DNA of 37,535 nucleotides. Origin: Collinsella aerofaciens (lineage in GTDB: Bacteria > Actinomycetota > Coriobacteriia > Coriobacteriales > Coriobacteriaceae). The number at the start of each line of letters is the position of its first letter. The first letter of the stretch is position 1. A program made the position numbers and the translations under genes. The stretch covers positions 1 to 37,535 of the forward strand of contig RQAP01000014.1 of assembly GCA_008671135.1 (NCBI GenBank), in the 5' to 3' direction. Under the pieces are notes generated by a model. The model made no database searches, was not told the DNA's origin, and was given only the letters and a program-made list of their open reading frames with translations. Shown here piece by piece: positions 15,443 through 22,279 of the stretch.

Positions 15443-16903
15443 ATGTACAAGCGCACCAAGATTGTATGCACCATGGGTCCCGCCTGCGATAGCGACGAGA
15501 CCATCCGTGAGATGATCAAGGCGGGCATGAACGTCGCCCGTTTTAACTTCTCGCACGGATCCTACGACGAGCACCACGGTCGCATCGAGCGCGTCCGTCG
15601 TATTTCCAAGGAGCTCGGTCTGCCCGTCGGCATCCTGCTCGACACCAAGGGCCCCGAGGTCCGCACCGGCCTTCTGGTCGACGGCAAGAAGGTCGCCGTC
15701 AAGACCGGCGACAAGATTGTCGTCACCGCTCAGCCCACGTCCGAGGATTTCCACGGCACCTCTGAGCACATCTCCCTCGACTACCTGGCTCTGCCCTCCG
15801 AGGTCGAGAAGGGCTCCCTTATCCTGATCGACGACGGCCTGGTTGCCCTCGAGGTCGAGTCCGTCGACGGCCAGGACATGACCTGCGTCGTCAAGAACGA
15901 CGGCCTGATCGGCGAGCGCAAGGGCGTCAACATGCCCAACGTCAACATCTCGCTGCCCGCCATCACCGAGCGCGATCGTCAGGACATCCTCTTTGGCCTG
16001 ACCGAGAACATCGACTACATCGCCGCTTCCTTCATCCGTGACGGTGAGTCCGTCCGCGGCATCCGCGAGCTTTGCCGCGAGAACGGTGGCGAGCACGTGA
16101 CGATCTTCCCGAAGATCGAATGCGCCCTGGGCGTCGAGAACTTCGACGAGATCCTCGAGGCTTCCGACGGCATCATGGTCGCCCGTGGCGACCTGGGCAT
16201 CGAGATCAAGCCCGAGCTCGTTCCGCACATCCAGAAGGAGATCATCGCCAAGTGCAACGCGGCCTACAAGCCCGTTATCACCGCTACGCAGATGCTCGAC
16301 TCCATGCAGCAGAACCCGCGCCCGACGCGCGCCGAGGTTGCCGACGTTGCTAACGCCATCTACGACGGCACCGACGCCGTTATGCTCTCTGGCGAGTCCG
16401 CTGCCGGTAAGTACCCGGTCGAGGCCGTCAAGATGCAGGCCAGCATCGCTCTCGAGACCGAGAAATACCTCCCGGCCCACGCTCCGCTCGAGGTTCCGGC
16501 CGACGCTCATGGCACCCGCGTTGTCAACAACGTTGTGGGTATGTCCGCTGTGAACATGGCTGCCACCGTTGGCGCCAAGTGCATCACCGTGCCGACGACC
16601 ACCGGTCGTACCGCTCGCCTGATCTCGCACTTCCGTCCCAACATGCCGATTTGCGCGTTCTCCCGCCACGAGTGGGCCGTCCAGCAGATGATTATGTACT
16701 GGGGCGTTATCCCGCACCAGGCCGAGATTACCCAGGGCACCGTCAACGGCACGATCGTCAAGGCGATCGAGACCGCTAAGGAGCTCGGCTACGTCGAAGC
16801 TGGCGATCTGACCGTCGCTACCGCCGGCGATCCCCGCATGAGCGTCCAGCTCGAGGACAAGGTCTCCTCGACCAACGTCGCTTACGTCGCTCAGGTACGC
16901 TAA
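15443..16903 (+). CDS. pyk: Pyruvate kinase
   Basis: A 486-residue enzyme converting phosphoenolpyruvate and ADP to pyruvate and ATP. The N-terminal TKIVCTMGPA and NVARFNFSHG, LLDTKGPEVRTG, the active-site region FPKIECALGVEN, MVARGDLGIEI and ITATQMLDSM of the (beta/alpha)8 barrel are all present. The B domain lies at about 70-165 and the C-terminal allosteric domain at about 355-485 (TTTGRTARLISHFRP). It lacks the extra PEP-utiliser-like C-terminal domain seen in some Gram-positive kinases. ATG follows TGGAGGTCTGA. It is a single-gene unit with its own terminator. Codon use is strongly biased, as expected for a highly expressed glycolytic gene. Confidence 0.98.
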   Translation: MYKRTKIVCTMGPACDSDETIREMIKAGMNVARFNFSHGSYDEHHGRIERVRRISKELGLPVGILLDTKGPEVRTGLLVDGKKVAVKTGDKIVVTAQPTSEDFHGTSEHISLDYLALPSEVEKGSLILIDDGLVALEVESVDGQDMTCVVKNDGLIGERKGVNMPNVNISLPAITERDRQDILFGLTENIDYIAASFIRDGESVRGIRELCRENGGEHVTIFPKIECALGVENFDEILEASDGIMVARGDLGIEIKPELVPHIQKEIIAKCNAAYKPVITATQMLDSMQQNPRPTRAEVADVANAIYDGTDAVMLSGESAAGKYPVEAVKMQASIALETEKYLPAHAPLEVPADAHGTRVVNNVVGMSAVNMAATVGAKCITVPTTTGRTARLISHFRPNMPICAFSRHEWAVQQMIMYWGVIPHQAEITQGTVNGTIVKAIETAKELGYVEAGDLTVATAGDPRMSVQLEDKVSSTNVAYVAQVR

Positions 16904-16933
16904 ATCGTACTTGCAAGCACACTTGCATTGCAA

Positions 16934-16970
16934 AGGGCCCGGAAGGCATTGCCTTCCGGGCCCTTTTTCT
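16934..16970 (+). terminator. Terminator of pyk
   Basis: GGGCCCGGAAGGC and GCCTTCCGGGCCC form a perfect 13-bp stem with an ATT loop, followed by TTTTTCT. Confidence 0.97.
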
Positions 16971-17150
16971 GTACCAATGCCGGCGCACGGCAAAACACGC
17001 ACCCATTTCATTACCAAAAGCGCAAAATCCGCCCTCCGAGGCCCAAAAAATAAAGCCCCAAGCACTAAAAGTGTTCGCCCGGTGGCAAACCCACACCTTA
17101 ACCGACGCTGCTAAATCGTTTTAGCAAGAACCAAATCAACCGCGTTTTCG

Positions 17151-17270
17151 GAAGTGCGGAGAAAAATTACTTACCCCCGAGCATAAGTCCTTTTATTTCA
17201 ACAAAACCCCTGATAAAGTTGGCTTAAATACCGCTTGTGCCTGACCTATTTGCCTTTTTCACCGCACTTC
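17151..17270. repeat. Inverted pair of a 16-bp motif upstream of the DUF559-like gene
   Basis: GAAGTGCGGAGAAAAA (17151-17166) recurs in inverted orientation at 17255-17270, differing at one base (A to T at position 10). CGTTT-type sequence flanks both copies. The 88-bp interval is AT-rich and contains possible -10 boxes. The pair occupies the 350-bp space between the pyk terminator and the next gene, which holds no other gene. It may be an operator pair for looping or for a dimeric regulator. Confidence 0.6.
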
Positions 17271-17321
17271 TGAAACGGATAGCTTTTCTAGCCCAAACAA
17301 CGCTCAAACGATCGGATCGCT

Positions 17322-18395
17322 ATGTCATTTCTTGCCTGCGGACCCACGGCTTTTCAGTACTATCGCATCCCGCCCCAAATACTGGGACTCTATCCGGCAA
17401 ACCTGCCGCCCGACCATGACCATCGCTTGGTGCATTACTCAAAACAACCGGTATTTAAAGACTTGCTCGGCACACCAGTTTGGAGATCCGTGAGTGAAAG
17501 GAAACAGCGCGCGAACGGAAAGCTATTTCATAGCCGTCTGCTAACCCAAGAGCCGCCTCCCGGGTCGTTTAGACAGACTGAACATGGATTTGATGTCACT
17601 TCACCGGAGTTCACGCTGCTCAGCCTTGCCACGCAGGTCTCACGCAACCAGTTACTCATGGCGTGCTACGAGATGTGCGGCTCCTTTGCAGTGTTTAAGC
17701 CCTGCGAGCGAACGCAACAACAACTCGATGAAGCTATTTCGCTTAAGTTCATTCCACCCAACTGCGGCTGGGAGCGAGTTAACGACACCAAGGGCAATGA
17801 CACCAACTTGTGGAAGCGCACGCCGCTTCTTACCGCAACGGATATCGCCGCGTTCGCCAAGCAAGCCGCAGGCCTGCGCGGCGTCAAACAACTGCGCTGG
17901 GCGGCCGAGCACATGACGGGGCAGGCCGCCTCGCCCTTCGAAGTACAGACCTCCATGCTTATCTCGCTCCCCCGCGACGAGGGCGGCCAGGGCATCGAGA
18001 TCGCCAACAACGCGCGCATCCCGCTCAGTGAAGCCGCACGTTCGCTGTATGACAAAACCTGCTGCTACGCCGATATCCTCATCGAAAGCGCCACCGACAG
18101 CATGGGCGTCATTCTGGAATGCCAAGGCCGCTCTGCCCACGACAGCGATGCCGCGAGCCTCTCCGATGCCGAGCGCGCCACCGCACTCACAAGCATGGGC
18201 TACGACGTCATCCAAATTACCTATGACCAGATCAAGGAGAAGAAGAGCTTCGACCACATAGCCGAGCTCATCCATAAAAAGGCCGGGCTTCCCCACATCC
18301 CAAAGACCAAACAGGAACGCATTGCCGAAGATACCTTACGGCAAGAGCTACTTGTCGATTGGGTTGAGCTATTCACTGCCGGGCCGGCCAGCTAG
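17322..18395 (+). CDS. AbiEi/DUF559-like protein with nuclease-fold C-terminal half
   Basis: A 357-residue protein. Residues 92-127 (DVTSPEFTLLSLATQV... MCGSFAVFKP) and 201-232 (QAASPFEVQTSMLISLP..GGQGIE) recall proteins, common in Coriobacteriia as I remember them, that combine an AbiEi-like front half with a DUF559/Vsr-type end. The C-terminal part has YADILIE (Asp251), VILECQG (Glu266, Gln268), H273, SDAER (282-286) and GYDVIQITYDQI, matching the strand order of PD-(D/E)XK nucleases with Gln in place of Lys. Catalysis is therefore uncertain. It is a single gene behind an inverted motif pair. A role in defence or gene regulation is inferred. The first ATG is used, and its ribosome site is weak. 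Confidence 0.7.
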   Translation: MSFLACGPTAFQYYRIPPQILGLYPANLPPDHDHRLVHYSKQPVFKDLLGTPVWRSVSERKQRANGKLFHSRLLTQEPPPGSFRQTEHGFDVTSPEFTLLSLATQVSRNQLLMACYEMCGSFAVFKPCERTQQQLDEAISLKFIPPNCGWERVNDTKGNDTNLWKRTPLLTATDIAAFAKQAAGLRGVKQLRWAAEHMTGQAASPFEVQTSMLISLPRDEGGQGIEIANNARIPLSEAARSLYDKTCCYADILIESATDSMGVILECQGRSAHDSDAASLSDAERATALTSMGYDVIQITYDQIKEKKSFDHIAELIHKKAGLPHIPKTKQERIAEDTLRQELLVDWVELFTAGPAS

Positions 18396-19240
18396 CAGCT
18401 AGCAATCAGGGGCAGCGCAGGCACATCGGGCGATTCGACACGGGCGGCAAAACCCGCCTCGGTCAGCTCGATGACCTCGGTAAACGTCGCATCGAAAAAC
18501 TCCTCGGTTAGCAGGCGATACGGCGGATGATCGGGCTCACCGGGGTTTTCGCGCACGATCTCGTGCATAACGCCGATGGTCTTGAGCACATATTCTTTAT
18601 GGATGGGATACTGCCCAAAACGTGCCGCAGCGGTATACAGGCGATCGGTCGCACGCGGGATGGAAACAATGCCGAGCGTCTTGCCAAACCAGTCAAAGTC
18701 GCCTTGCTTTTTAATGCGGAACTCCTCGCACGGCTTGCCGCCGTGCGCCTCCAGGTACTGATTCACGCGCGTATTCCATACGGTATCGGCCACCAGATGC
18801 GACCAGACACCCAGTGTCAAATCGAGCAACGACTGCGCCACGTCATCGGGCGCGAGCGAAAGCTCGCTAGCACCGGGACCGGCAACCGGCTCGGCATCCT
18901 TGTAGCGTTGGGGATAATGTACCCGATTGAGTCGCTCGCGCTCCTCGACAATCGAGGTCGCGGCAGCCGGCGTACCAACAGGCGCCCCTTTGAGCAGCGG
19001 CGCCACATAGGTATCCCAGAACTCGTGCTCGCGCGGCTTAGGGATAGGTTCGGGCTTTGCAAAGTGCGTAATGCGGTATGGGATGGGATCGGCGATGCCA
19101 GGGACCATATAGCCCACGAAGATATCCGGAACCACGCAGCCAAACAAAAAGGCATTGCGGTCGCGCACGCTATTGGCAAGCGCACCGGTGCGCTCCAGCA
19201 AACGCTCCGTCTGAGCGATATGAATGTTCCAGCTTGGCAT
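18392..19240 (-). CDS. Zinc-dependent phospholipase C-like protein
   Basis: A 282-residue protein. MPSWNIHIAQTERLLER, FLFGCVVPDIFVGY, a HF pair near residue 62 and GVWSHLVADTVWN (about 147-159) match the His/Asp pattern of the zinc-dependent phospholipase C/S1-P1-like fold (PF00882 type). No signal peptide is seen, so it is probably intracellular and its substrate is unknown. ATG at 19240 follows GGGGGTGGCT. An upstream ATG at 19252 is less well placed. It lies 79 bp after cbiO on the same strand. A weak hairpin (AGCCGC/GCGGCT) and a TATAGT box fall in that gap, so it may have its own promoter. Its stop shares the CTAG with the stop of the convergent gene. Confidence 0.8.
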   Translation of the reverse strand: MPSWNIHIAQTERLLERTGALANSVRDRNAFLFGCVVPDIFVGYMVPGIADPIPYRITHFAKPEPIPKPREHEFWDTYVAPLLKGAPVGTPAAATSIVEERERLNRVHYPQRYKDAEPVAGPGASELSLAPDDVAQSLLDLTLGVWSHLVADTVWNTRVNQYLEAHGGKPCEEFRIKKQGDFDWFGKTLGIVSIPRATDRLYTAAARFGQYPIHKEYVLKTIGVMHEIVRENPGEPDHPPYRLLTEEFFDATFTEVIELTEAGFAARVESPDVPALPLIASC

Positions 19241-19319
19241 AGCCACCCCCATAAAAACCTGGATAACTATACCATCACGGCAAAGCCGCGCAGGCGGCTA
19301 CGCACGCTCTACGCAGCAA

Positions 19320-20090
19320 CTATTCCGCAGCGCCGCTCTCGGTTCCATACGACGACACCGGCGCCTCGACCACATGGTGATATCGATCGATATAGATTGC
19401 ACGGGCACTCAGGCGTCGCACCAAATCCTGGTGATGTGTGCTCATCAAGACCGTCTTACCCGCCGCGACGTAGGCCAGCAAGAAGTTGACCACGATGTCG
19501 CATGAATCCTCGTCGAGCCCATTGGTAGGCTCGTCGAGCACCAGGATATCCGGGTTCATCGACACCACCGCAGCCAGCGCAACGCGCTTCTTTTGCCCGC
19601 CCGAGAGCTGATAGGGAGAGACGTCGGCAAGGTCGGCAACCTGGAATAGTTCCATGGCATCGCGGACGCGGCGCTCGAGCTCGTCTGCCGGCAACCCCAT
19701 CTGCGCGGGACCAAAAGCAACTTCCTCGCCCACCGTAGCGCAGAACAGCTGGGCGTCGGCATTCTGGAACACAAAGCCCACGCGCTGATGAAAACGCTGA
19801 GCGGCCGCAGAATCCTTTAGAAACGCCGCATCGACCGCATGCCCGTCGAACAGGTACGCACCCGCGTCCGCAAGCTCAAGGCCGTTGATAAGACGCATAA
19901 TCGTCGTCTTGCCGCAGCCATTAGGACCAAGCAGAGCAACGAGCTCTCCACGGTTCACCTGCAATGAAACGCCATCGACCACCGTATGACCCGCATAGGA
20001 AAACACCACGTCGCGAAACTCGATGAGCGGCGTGACCTCGGCGCCGGCAGCACCGCTCGCACCCATCGCGTTATTCGTATCGTTTGCCAA
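19320..20090 (-). CDS. cbiO: CbiO/NikO-type ATPase of a metal ECF transporter
   Basis: A 256-residue ABC ATPase. Walker A GPNGCGKTT lies at 55-63, the Q-loop FVFQNADAQLF near 105-115, the signature LSGGQKKR near 158-165 and Walker B DILVLDEPTNGLDE near 180. The FQNADAQLF segment is typical of energy-coupling factor ATPases. The start is TTG at 20090, 7 nt after GGGAAGGG. An ATG at 20066 is a fallback. It forms an operon with cbiQ and cbiM and would energise divalent metal uptake. The NikR-like operator upstream of cbiM suggests nickel. Confidence 0.93.
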   Translation of the reverse strand: MANDTNNAMGASGAAGAEVTPLIEFRDVVFSYAGHTVVDGVSLQVNRGELVALLGPNGCGKTTIMRLINGLELADAGAYLFDGHAVDAAFLKDSAAAQRFHQRVGFVFQNADAQLFCATVGEEVAFGPAQMGLPADELERRVRDAMELFQVADLADVSPYQLSGGQKKRVALAAVVSMNPDILVLDEPTNGLDEDSCDIVVNFLLAYVAAGKTVLMSTHHQDLVRRLSARAIYIDRYHHVVEAPVSSYGTESGAAE

Positions 20091-20134
20091 AACGTCGCCC
20101 TTCCCTACTCACATCAACGGTTCGACCGTCCGCG

Positions 20135-20971
20135 CTACAGCACCGCGCACAACACGGCGAGCAACGCCACAACGGCCGCGTAAACCGCATCGCGCCAGCC
20201 AAAGCCGCTCCGTGCAGGCGCCGGATACACGCCGGCGAAGCCGCGACACAGCATGGCCTCGTCCATCGCGCGGCTGCATTCCATCGCCTTGATAAACGTC
20301 ATGCCCATGATACCCGCCAGCGAATCGGTGCGCGAAAAACCCGCAGGCGCGGAACCGACGCTGCGCAGCATGACCGATTCGCACAGATCGTGCGCCGTGC
20401 GTCCCAGCACCTCAATATGCTTGAGCGCCATATCAAACGTAAAGATAACCTCGTCGGGCAGGTGCAGCATTTTGAGCGCCGCCGACATGCGGCTCCAGGT
20501 GAGCGTCCACGAAACACCCAGCACCAGCGACACATTAATAAACGTCTTGAGCGCGATCTTGAGCATGGCGCCCATGGCAGACGCGCTCAGCAACAGGGCA
20601 GGCAGCGCCAGAACCACCGCAAGCCCCGTGGCGCCAAGCGCCGGTACAAAAGTCGCGCGCAACCCGCGCGCGGGGCGCACCGCGACCAGCACCAGCGCGA
20701 TAGCCGCCATCAGCATCAGGTACAGCGGGCTCTGCGTCAGACACACGCACAGGACGCAAACGAACATCCCCACCAGGCGCACCGGAGCCGAAACGCAAGA
20801 AAGGGCGCGGTCGACCATCGACCCGCCCTCGTGCGCGCCTCCACCCAGGCGAACCCGCTCAAGCAGGCTCGCCAGGTGCAGGACGTTCTTTTGCATCACG
20901 CGATGACGAGCGCCCGTGGGCTCGTAACGCTGCTCGACCGCAAGCCAGCTAGGCAGCTCGACCATCGCCAT
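20135..20971 (-). CDS. cbiQ: CbiQ/NikQ, transmembrane coupling protein
   Basis: A 278-residue EcfT-family membrane protein with about five or six hydrophobic helices between residues 65 and 175 and at the C-terminus. The coupling region shows the two short Ala/Arg-Gly motifs in altered form: MLRSVGSAPAG and EAMLCRGFAG (near 200 and 243). ATG at 20971 overlaps the cbiM stop by 23 bp, and an ATG at 20965 is also possible. It links the CbiM substrate-binding membrane protein to the CbiO ATPase. Confidence 0.92.
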   Translation of the reverse strand: MAMVELPSWLAVEQRYEPTGARHRVMQKNVLHLASLLERVRLGGGAHEGGSMVDRALSCVSAPVRLVGMFVCVLCVCLTQSPLYLMLMAAIALVLVAVRPARGLRATFVPALGATGLAVVLALPALLLSASAMGAMLKIALKTFINVSLVLGVSWTLTWSRMSAALKMLHLPDEVIFTFDMALKHIEVLGRTAHDLCESVMLRSVGSAPAGFSRTDSLAGIMGMTFIKAMECSRAMDEAMLCRGFAGVYPAPARSGFGWRDAVYAAVVALLAVLCAVL

Positions 20972-22034
20972 GGGCTCCGCTTTCCTTGACCGTCAGCGAG
21001 ATCAGACGGAATGCGATGGTGAGCACCGCCACGCCAATCACGCCGGACAGGATATACATGGCAGCCTGACCGACAAAGCCAAGACCCTGTTCCTCGGAAT
21101 AGGCCTGCAGGTAATCACCCGTAGGCAGAGCGTCGGCAAAGGTCGGAGTATCGAGGCCGACCGAAGCCTGCAGACTGTCGTCACCAGCCTCCTGAACGGC
21201 AGTCGCGGCGCCCTCAGCGTCCCACTCGCCCCAGGCATCACCGGTAGCAAGCAAGCCGAGCGGCGTAGCCACGACAAGCACGGCGACCAGGATGAGCGTG
21301 GGGACCAGCGAGGTCTTCTTAGCAGCAGTGCCCTCGGCAGCAAGCTGGCCATCGACGGCCTCGGGCCCGACGATAACGCTCGGCGCCGTCTTCTTAATGA
21401 AACCGTAGATGGCGGCCGTCGCCACGCCCTCGACCACGCCGGCAACCAACATATGCGGAATCATCATAGCCGGAATGGCAATGGACAGCGGGAAGGGGCA
21501 GTACAGCGGAGCGCCCGAAACATTCGTGAAAAGCATCGGCTGAATACCAAACTCGATTGCTGCGCACAGGGCCGCCAGGCACAGGCCGACCCAGCCGCTT
21601 ACGATGGCCGAAACCGAGGTGCCCCAGCTCTTGTCGTGCAAGCGGCTGTTGAGTGCACGGAACACGATAGCAGCGGCAAACGGCAGCACGAAGGCCATGT
21701 TAAAGCAGTTGGCGCCAAAGGACAGAATGCCGCCGTCGCCAAACAGCAGCGCCTGCAGCGCCAGCGCGACCGAGACGGCAATGGCAGCAGCCTCGGGGCC
21801 CAGCAGCAGCGCGATGAGCGCGCCACCAACGGCGTGACCAGTGGTACCGCCGGGCAGCGGCACGTTGAACATCATGAGCAAGAAGGAGAATGCGGCGCAG
21901 ATGCCCAGGAACGCCATGTGCTCGCGATCGAGCGTGGCGCGCACCTTCTTGATGCAGTGAACCCAAACGGGCACCATCGCCACTGCCATGACGGCATCGG
22001 TCTGCGGGGACAGATAATTATCTGGAATGTGCAT
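20949..22034 (-). CDS. cbiM: CbiM/NikM metal-binding membrane protein with fused CbiN-like C-terminus
   Basis: A 361-residue protein. The N-terminus MHIPDNYLSP carries the conserved Met1-His2 that help bind the metal in CbiM/NikM. About seven hydrophobic segments follow, with GGTTGHAVGGAL near 62-73. After residue 245 a linker leads to a C-terminal module with two membrane helices (about 247-262 and 328-350) flanking TPLGLLATGDAWGEWDAEG, the PDGLE/CbiN-like domain. A separate cbiN gene is therefore not needed. ATG at 22034 follows GGGAGGCGT. The gene starts a three-gene minus-strand operon with cbiQ and cbiO. Cobalt or nickel are the family substrates. Confidence 0.95.
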   Translation of the reverse strand: MHIPDNYLSPQTDAVMAVAMVPVWVHCIKKVRATLDREHMAFLGICAAFSFLLMMFNVPLPGGTTGHAVGGALIALLLGPEAAAIAVSVALALQALLFGDGGILSFGANCFNMAFVLPFAAAIVFRALNSRLHDKSWGTSVSAIVSGWVGLCLAALCAAIEFGIQPMLFTNVSGAPLYCPFPLSIAIPAMMIPHMLVAGVVEGVATAAIYGFIKKTAPSVIVGPEAVDGQLAAEGTAAKKTSLVPTLILVAVLVVATPLGLLATGDAWGEWDAEGAATAVQEAGDDSLQASVGLDTPTFADALPTGDYLQAYSEEQGLGFVGQAAMYILSGVIGVAVLTIAFRLISLTVKESGAHGDGRAA

Positions 22035-22091
22035 GTACGCCTCCCGGTTGTCGGCGCACGGAATTGCAACGCCGCCTGAATCACCTTGTCA

Positions 22092-22119
22092 GTGTTACGT
22101 ATTGTCAGATTCGTAACAC
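22092..22119 (-). promoter_or_regulatory. NikR-like operator upstream of cbiMQO
   Basis: A perfect palindrome GTGTTACG-N12-CGTAACAC, equivalent to GTGTTAC-N14-GTAACAC. From memory this is the half-site and spacing pattern described for NikR in sulfate reducers. It lies immediately downstream of the inferred cbiM transcription start, a good place for repression by nickel-bound NikR. No nikR gene is in the window. Confidence 0.8.
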
Positions 22120-22129
22120 GCCGCGGGCT

Positions 22130-22158
22130 ATCATAGCAAAACGGCGCGCTGCCGACAA
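22130..22158 (-). promoter_or_regulatory. Promoter of cbiMQO
   Basis: The minus strand shows TTGTCG (22158-22153), a 17-bp spacer and TATGAT (22135-22130). The -35 falls in the loop of the pheT terminator hairpin. Transcription would start near 22123, just before the operator at 22092-22119. No cobalamin riboswitch was found. Confidence 0.7.
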
Positions 22159-22172
22159 AGCAGCACGCCGTT
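22136..22172 (-). terminator. Hairpin between the cbiM promoter and the end of pheT
   Basis: AACGGCGCGCTGC (22140-22152) and GCAGCACGCCGTT (22160-22172) form a 13-bp stem with one G-U and a 7-nt loop. On the minus strand it is followed by TTTTGC. As pheT ends at 22280, this is its terminator. The cbiM promoter is embedded in it. Confidence 0.85.
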
Positions 22173-22279
22173 ATGTAATGCGCGTGTCATATATGCAGGC
22201 TCAGCAGTGCCTTATACCGAGCATAGCAATCACGTAGGACTCGGCGGCAGCCACCGCTGACCTATACCCAGCGCAAGCC

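Noticed and set aside
15404..17065. A 553-codon open frame opposite pyruvate kinase
   Set aside because: Antisense shadow of a highly biased glycolytic gene, with no ribosome site or recognisable domain.
22035..22260. Cobalamin or NiCo riboswitch upstream of cbiM
   Set aside because: The leader is only about 90 nt and contains the NikR-like palindrome. No B12-box or NiCo core motif is visible.
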